64,000 nucleotides of DNA, from the NCBI GenBank assembly GCA_963693365.1, contig CAVNZM010000008.1, forward strand, positions 4,154,001 to 4,218,000, written 5' to 3'. This document shows, one piece after another, positions 56,646 through 64,000 of this stretch; position 1 is the stretch's first letter, and each line of letters begins with the position of its first letter. This DNA comes from Amoebidium appalachense (lineage: Eukaryota > Ichthyosporea). Under the pieces are notes generated by a model. The model worked only from the letters and a program-made list of their open reading frames with translations, ran no database searches and was not told the DNA's origin. A program made the position numbers and the translations under genes.

Positions 56646-58173
56646 TTTTGGGGGGGGGGAAGGGGGAAGGGGGGGAGGGGTCCTTACGTCATCAAGAATC
56701 TGAATAACAATTTTTTGGGCTGTTCGTACTGCCTCCCGGACACCTGTGATCTTGATCTCACGCTCAGGACCCATTTCTGTGCGTGCCCGCGTGCGCGTGC
56801 ATGTGCATGTGTGTGTGTGTGTGTGTGTGTTAACATGTGTTTGTGAGCGTTCACGTATAGGTGTGTGGAAGTTTGAGTGAGTGTGAGAACCAACATCAGC
56901 AATACAACACCTGCTTGGGTGGGAAAATGCGGGTGGGTTGAATGTCTCGTTGCCGAGTACACAGGCACTACACAATAACGTGCAAAAGGGAACACACGAA
57001 TTGAACTGCCGGTGTTCTGTACGGAGTCGAGATATACTAGTTATATCTCGGCTATCTACTTGGTCATCGCTGTTGGGAAATGAAGTCCATTTTAAAAAAA
57101 ATTTTTTTGGACATTCTGACCCCCGTGACCAGCACACAAGAGTCCTCCCCCTTTGTTCGATACATTAATTAAATGCGTCTGCACATCACCGCGCACTTGG
57201 ATAGGTAGATAACCGCATACACACATGCATACACCCATCGACACACCCATCCCACCTGCCTAGTAACGAACAAAAGTCGTTCAAAAACCACAAAGCGGAA
57301 ATTTTACCTGGCCCAAGATTTATGCGTGAGCCCGTGTCAGCCTGAATGGCCTTGATGGTTGTGCCCTGAGGGCCCAGGATGTGGCCTACGAGGTGCGAGG
57401 GGATCATCATCTCCACTGCATGGCCCCAAAACATAAATCCAACGTCAGAATTTGCACTATATACCCCCACCAAATTTCAACCAAACAGAACCTACGAAAG
57501 ATGCAGTGGCACAACAACAACCTGCACGTCCAGGTCATATCCTTTTTTAAAACCCCCCTCCCCCCCCCCCCCCCTCTCCCCCACCAAACACCCCACCTCC
57601 TCACCCCCCCACCCTCCCTCTTACACACATAATCCCCATCTTTTCTTTATCAGGGCTTAGCTTTCCCCCCCCCCTTCCCCTCCCTCCTTTTCCTTGCAGT
57701 AACATGCACACAATGACACGGCTTACACCTAGCCAAATGAAACATGGCATGCCAAATACTCTAATCCGTAACAGCCCCCCCCCCCCCCCCCCCCCCCCGC
57801 CCCGCCCGTTAATACACCCACACAAACCACCAAAACCCAAACAAACAAAGAAAACAAACAAAGAAGCAAACAAACAAACGGCAACAAAAAAAAAAAAAGA
57901 ACAGATAAATTTTGCCACCACCCACCCGCCCACACCTACCGGCGGCGGCGCCAAAGGGGCTCTCCGTAAACTTCCCAGGCAGATTCTCATCAGCAACAGG
58001 TGGGCGACCGGAATTATCCCTCATCCCTGGGCCCCCAAATTCGTCCCTGTCAGGCTCGTCAATGATTGCTAGCACCATCTTCCGTGCTGTCTCAACGGCG
58101 GATTTTGGACCGGATATGGTCACTAGTTTGGTGTCGGCATATGGGTTGATAGTCTCTTGCGCCACCTGTGAAT

Positions 58174-58220
<47 letters not shown>

Positions 58221-58247
58221 GGGGGGAGGGGGGGGGGGGGGGGAGGG

Positions 58248-58326
<79 letters not shown>

Positions 58327-58824
58327 TGGTGGTGGAGAGGTGTTGGTGGTGTTTAGAATGTGTTACAGAGTACGAAGCACATATTCATGACGAAAAGCAT
58401 AAGCAGATTGCAAAGCACACAAGAGTATGCAGTATGGGACATATGTGTGCAGGAGAGGGTGTGCAAATAGCATGCTTAAAGTGTACGTTTGTGTGTGTGA
58501 GTTTGAGCGCATGTGCGTGTGATAGTGTCCGTGCATGCCATGTATACATGTGTGGAAGCACGGGGACCAACTTTTGCCATGCACGTATACCTGTGCATGT
58601 GCACGAATACCCGTGTGTGTGTGTCGGTGTACACGTACGTAGGGGAGATGTGCGTGCGCGGGTGTGCTCCATTGAAATGCGGTGTGTGCATGTGTGTATA
58701 TGTGGACACAAACGTGGCTTTGCATACGGGTACCCAGTGGAGTGCTTTTGTGTGGACATGCACGGGTGTTCGTGTGTGTGGGTCTTGTATGCTGTGTACG
58801 TGCCTGTGTGTCAAGTCGTTCCCG

Positions 58825-58856
<32 letters not shown>

Positions 58857-59068
58857 CTCCCTCTGTGTGTGTGTGTGTGTGTGTGCGTCATTCTGTGTGT
58901 GTGTGTGGGAGTGGGGGAGCGGACAGCAAGGGGGGGGGGGGGGGGGGGGGGGGGGGGAGGAAGAGGGAGAGAGAGACAGAGAGACAATCAGACAGAGAGA
59001 GGCCGGGATAAATAAAAAGTGAGAGAGATAGAGAGAGAGGGGGGGGGGGGGGGGGGGGGGGAGAGGGA

Positions 59069-59107
<39 letters not shown>

Positions 59108-59795
59108 TGTGTGTGTGTGTGTGTGTGTGGGAGGGAGGGGGGGGGGGGAGGGAGGAGAAGGTTGTGCCCATGAAGCAACACACACCTGAATACGCGCGCC
59201 CGACCTCTCTTCGAGTTCTCGAATCTTCTCTCCGCCCCTCCCGATGATCAGGCCGACCTTGAATTTCGGACACTCAAATTCCACACGGTCCAAACTCCCC
59301 CCACCCATGGGCCCCGGCCCACCCATCCCCATGCCCATACCACCCACTGGAGGTCCACCCATATGACGACCCCGGCCCTGAAAATTAAAAAGGAGAGGGA
59401 AAAAAAAAAAAAAAAAAAAAAACGGTGTCAGAGTTATGATTTTCATTTCGTCCCGTTGACTAGCCATGCCAAGAGGTGTGTGTGTGTGTGTGCGTGTGTG
59501 TGTGTGGTGGTGGTGGTGGGAAGGGGGGGGGTTTGAATGTGGAACACGGTACGAAGTACGCATACACGATGAGAAGCATGGTGCAGGACACATGCAAAGG
59601 CAAACATTCAGGGGGGGGGAAGGGGGGGGGGGGGGAGGGGGGGGCTCGGCAAGAGAAAAGGGCAGAGGAACAGAGGGTGCTTCGACAGGCCAAGATGCAT
59701 TGATACATACTAATTCTATTAAAACCTTGAATTGAGTCGGAGGAGTGGAGACAGGAGGGAACACAAAGAGGTGTGTGTCCACAGGTGTAAGAGGG

Positions 59796-59846
<51 letters not shown>

Positions 59847-60290
59847 CGCGCACACGCGCAAGTTTGTGTGCAAGCTGTGACATTTGCCTTTTTACAAGAA
59901 CACTACCTTCGCAGGGTGCTTGTGTGTGTTTTTTGTGACTGTGTGCGGTTTTGGGGGCGGATGGGGGGGGGGGGGGGGGTTGCTTACATCACTTTCGATG
60001 ACCTCTTGGATCATTTCACGTGCTCTCTGGATGGCCGCAGGGTTGCCGTTGATGGTTACTTTCCTCATTGGTGCGTGCGGGTCTGCACGTGTGTGCGTGT
60101 ACGTGTACAATGTGTGCATGGTTGTGTGTTCATGTATGCGTGTGCGGAAGAAGCGGGCGCCCCGGGGCGTGGAAGAAAAGAGGGGGGGGGGGGGGATAGG
60201 TGAGCTCTGGGGCCTCAATCCAAACCCCCTGCACATCAGCACACGAGCATATGCACATTTACACGCGCAGATGTACGCACATGCATGCAT

Positions 60291-60327
<37 letters not shown>

Positions 60328-60439
60328 GGTCACACCGAACAGGCACACCTGCCACACAACTCATCCATCAATCAAAAATACATGGGCAACCACCGACCTC
60401 TATCGAAACGATCCACATCCATTCTCCCCCCCCCTCCCC

Positions 60440-60470
<31 letters not shown>

Positions 60471-60829
60471 ACACACAGACCTTCCCGCCACACACCTGCC
60501 TGTGCGCCCATAGCCCACCCCCAGCCACCCACAAATCCACCCCTCAACTACAGGCCCACCCCATGCCAACAATCCCCCCCCCCCCCCCCCCCCCCCCCAC
60601 CTCCTCCACCTCCCCCCAAAGATACTAACACACAGACACACAGACACACCACACACACACACACACACAGAGGTGCACACGACACAAAAAACACGCCATA
60701 CATACATCCTAGCCCTCCCCCCCCCCCCCCCCCCCCAAAAAAAAAAAACCCCCCACAAGCACACACACACACACACATACACACACTATACACCAAGACA
60801 CACACACACACACACACAAACCTTACGCC

Positions 60830-60866
<37 letters not shown>

Positions 60867-63483
60867 CCTTGAGAGATCTGTATTCTGGCACCAGACTGGT
60901 CCTGTAGCCTCCGAATAGTCTCGCCTCCTCGTCCAATCAAAAGCCCCGCTACATTTGAGGAAAACAAATAGATCAGAAAACGGAGCACCCTTGAGGATAA
61001 TGTCGGGAGAAGGAAAGTTCACCACAATCTCAACAGCCAACTTGTTCTACAAATGTTTTACCCCCCCCCCCCCCCCCCCCCCCCCCCCCACGTCCCCCTC
61101 CCCCTGGGCACACAGATACACAAAACCTCCGTCCCTGCCCCTCTCCAATCACAGTTTTTGATGCAAAAACATAACATCCTTCAAAGAAATACAAAAGCTA
61201 GGTATGCCCAACGTGGCCGTCATAACATTGCAACAGAATCCAAACATAAGCTCCAACAAATACTTATAATCAATCTCCAACCCCTTCCCCCAACCCCCCC
61301 CCCCTTTCCCCTCTGTGTCTAACACCACCGCCACTGTGTCATTAATCTCTACCCCCCCCCCCCTCCCCCCTTTCCTGCCTGTGCCTACCACCACTAGCCA
61401 TCCCAGTACATACATAGAGTGTGGGATATAGTTTCGTCTCTAGGCCTTAATCACTGTGTGCCATTGAAAAACAGGCTTGACGAGCTACACATACACTAAC
61501 CCCATGCACAAAATGGCTCGGTACACTCATGAAAACAGAGTCCCTCCCACCACCCATCCCCCTACACACACACATTCACACATGCAAGCGCGCGCACACA
61601 CACACACACAGACAGACAGACACACACACACACACACAGGCACGCGCACACAGACACAGACACAGACACACATCCACACACACCCGCCCACACACACACA
61701 CACATCACCCAAACCCACACCCACACTCACACACTCACACCCACCCACCCACCCACCCACACACACGTACCTACTGATGCCACTACATCCATAGTAGAAA
61801 TATCTGCCATACCACCGCCCATCCCACCGGGAAACATGCCACCACGATCCCTATCCCTGCCTCTGTCCCGATCGCGATCATAACCACGATCACGATCATA
61901 GTCACGATCACGATCACGATCGCGGCTGCGGGACGATCGTGGGCTGCGATCACGGTCACGATCACGATCACGGTCGCGATCACGGTCCCGGTCACGATCG
62001 CGATCGCGATCCCTGCTCCTGTCCCGATCCGAATCGCCGTGTCTCCTCCCATCGCTGTCTTCATCACTGTAGCAACACGTGACAGGGTTAAAAGATTACC
62101 TACACATATCACCAACAGTACATGAATGTAGATGGTTCTGATGGTGCACGAACATGATGGTGGGTTTTCCTTTTACATGTGGAAACCCAATCCCAGCCCC
62201 CCCCCCTCCCCCTCATCTCCCACGACCTGCGCCCACACACCCTACACATCAACATTGATGACCATGTCTGCAAAAAACCTTCTCTCCCTGCATCCCCCCC
62301 CCCCCCCCCCCCGGAGGAAAAAAAAAAAAAAAAAAAAACACCGCCGCCACCACCACCCAACCACCCACACCCACACACATACATGAGAACACACGTGCTT
62401 TCATACATCCATTCATGTGCATAAAAACTTCATTACTACCTACGTTCCCATTCACCTGCCGGGGGGATAAAAACCTCACCAGCACACAAACCTACCCTAA
62501 ATAACATAGCCCTGTTTCCATAACCAAACAGGATTCTAAAGAATTTTGAATCTAGAAAATCCAAAAGAGAATATCAAGAAGCACACAAACACAGCATACG
62601 AATGCAGCAGATTAAAAATAGTACATAAATCAATCAAATGACAGGAAACACGTGCTCACCTGAACCCGCTGTGGCTTGGAGGCCTCTGGTTGGCTGGTGG
62701 CACCGGCATCGGTGCTGCTGATACCATGGGAATGAATACGTATTTATTTATATATTTATTTATTTTTATTTTATTTTTATTTTATTTTATTTTTTGGGGG
62801 GGGGGGGGGGGGGGGGGAAGAGGTGGTGGTGGTGGTGGTGGTGGTGGGGGATATTGGCTTTCACGAAAAGGACGGGTTTCCGTTCCGAACCCACCCGCTG
62901 CTTTATACGGTCTTCCAGACGTTACTCTCCATCTCCCCTCGTTTTAACCGATCTCGCACCCCATCCTGACCCCTTATCCCACCTACTTTGTGCCCTCCCT
63001 CCCCCCCCACCCCTTCCCCCCCCCCCCCCCCCACCCCCTCCCCCCACCTCAAAAGGAACACACACAGAGACATCGACACGTATACACACAGGTACACAGA
63101 CACACATTCACCCTCTTCTCTCATCTACACGCACCAAAAGACATAACCCTACACATCCCCTTCTCCCCATCCTCCCCCCACCCCTTAACTTCACCCCCTT
63201 CTCCTTCCCCTTGCCCCGTCCACCCAAAGAAAGGTGGGGCGAAGAAAGAGAATGCAAGGGGGGGGAAAAAGGAAAAAGAAAAAAAGGAAAGAAGGGAAAC
63301 CCCAATTCTATGTCCCATCCACCCCCTTCCCCTCCCCCCCCCCCTCACACACACACACACACACCGGGGGCCCCTTAACCCACCGGCCGATCCTGAAGCC
63401 AGCTGGGCGGCTATCATCTGTGCCCTCTTCAGCGCCTCCGAGAAGTCTGGTCCCCCTGGCCCTGGCCCACCCTGCCCGGGGGG
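49394..63483 (-). CDS. FUBP-like protein with four KH domains (19 exons, 5' incomplete)
   Basis: A host single-stranded nucleic-acid-binding protein. Exons (5' to 3', minus strand): 63483-63384, 62717-62660, 62066-61771, 60948-60868, 60082-59988, 59377-59186, 58165-57940, 57415-57308, 56776-56688, 56237-55862, 55366-55265, 54480-54425, 53566-53490, 53129-53092, 52726-52626, 52313-52172, 51087-50734, 50127-50057 and 49480-49394; all GT-AG and in phase, about 880 codons. The N-terminal helix [16 protein letters not shown] matches FUBP. KH loops: [45 protein letters not shown] and [17 protein letters not shown]-dipeptide stretches lie before KH1 and KH4. The tail is Gly/Pro-rich with FUBP-type tyrosine motifs ([21 protein letters not shown]), ending at TGA 49396-49394. 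Introns are full of G/C and CA/GT runs. The start codon was not found. Confidence 0.85.
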
Positions 63484-63511
63484 CTGTTTGTGGGGAAGAA
63501 AAGAAAGGGGG

Positions 63512-63545
<34 letters not shown>
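49482..63545. repeat. intronic G/C homopolymers and (CA)n/(GT)n arrays
   Basis: Nearly every intron of the FUBP-like gene carries a run of 15-40 G or C and/or a GT array, for example 49482-49534, 51281-51337, 51461-51550, 52502-52562, 54744-54796, 56550-56641, 58182-58323, 59040-59130, 59802-59844 and 63509-63547. Long Pro-, Gly- or His-Thr-rich open frames here are artefacts. Confidence 0.9.
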
Positions 63546-63548
<3 letters not shown>

Positions 63549-64000
63549 GGGGTGCAGAGGGGAGGGGGCCGGGGGGAGGGGGGTGATGGGAGGGAGTGAA
63601 TTTGTGTGAGTGCACGTGCGTATTTGTTTGGTGTGAAAGGCCTGTACAAGGGTGTGCCTGGCTGTCTTTTTCTTTCTGACCACGTGGACAGATAACGTAG
63701 TTGCATGCCAAGGCAATGTTCGTGGCTACCATCCTTGTCTCTTATTGTATCAGGACAACCTGCACTTGGGAAGGCAGGCACATGTGTGTGTGTGTGATGA
63801 AAGAAACGTGCAAACGATCACACTCATAAACAGCAGCTCAAAAGACAGAACATGACTTTCCTCATTTCTCCCTCAAATCCGTGTGGAACCAACCATGAGC
63901 GTGAAAACACAGCCTCATCTTTGCACGGAAGCCGTTCATGCAGCCCTTGCACATTGATGACATGTGGTAAACATAACCAAGGAATAAATCGCAGAACATA
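63484..64000. other. upstream of the FUBP-like gene; start not found
   Basis: A G-rich run (63508-63560) in the intron upstream of the first recognised exon, then mixed sequence. A start codon or 5' exon of the FUBP-like gene should lie here or beyond the edge, but I could not identify it. Confidence 0.4.

Overview
The window is nuclear DNA of a eukaryote with spliceosomal introns, long G/C homopolymers and (CA)n/(GT)n arrays. The right third holds a spliced gene for a FUBP-like protein with four KH domains, and the left end holds a THAP-type P-element relic. Together these point to an opisthokont, either an animal or a unicellular relative of animals. Endogenised giant-virus DNA is known from ichthyosporeans such as Amoebidium, which would fit, but the species cannot be fixed from the sequence alone.

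Layout. 1-9.6 kb is a graveyard of host mobile elements: a 1.3-kb foldback repeat, a P-like element with candidate terminal inverted repeats and a THAP transposase lacking its catalytic core, a miniature LTR retrotransposon with two 210-bp LTRs, and the C-terminal part of a LINE reverse transcriptase. The catalytic part of what looks like the same LINE lies on the same strand at 47.56-48.4 kb. Between the two halves sits a unit of about 37.6 kb with inverted repeats of about 600 bp (9612-10210 and 46564-47170) and a 387-bp near-perfect palindrome at its right edge (47172-47558).

The 37.6-kb unit carries about 20 genes with a virus-like content. They include two SF3 (D5/DUF5906-like) helicases, two PD-(D/E)XK nuclease-like proteins that share a C-terminal module with the helicases, three C2H2 zinc-finger proteins, a duplicated MYND protein, a Fic protein overlapping a frameshifted patatin, a spliced JmjN/JmjC (KDM4-like) demethylase, several coiled-coil or low-complexity proteins, and a nested IS607 element (serine recombinase plus Fanzor2/TnpB-like nuclease). 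Genes are mostly intronless, closely packed and on both strands. Several have TATA boxes 50-100 bp upstream, and two have a stop codon that overlaps AATAAA. Tandem repeats lie just inside both inverted repeats and between gene blocks. I see no capsid, DNA polymerase or packaging ATPase, but a 500-N assembly gap (23810-24309) lies inside the unit.

48.4-49.4 kb is non-coding. From 49.4 kb to about 63.5 kb the minus strand holds the host FUBP-like gene in 19 exons whose phases fit throughout; its 5' end is unresolved and probably lies near or beyond the window edge.
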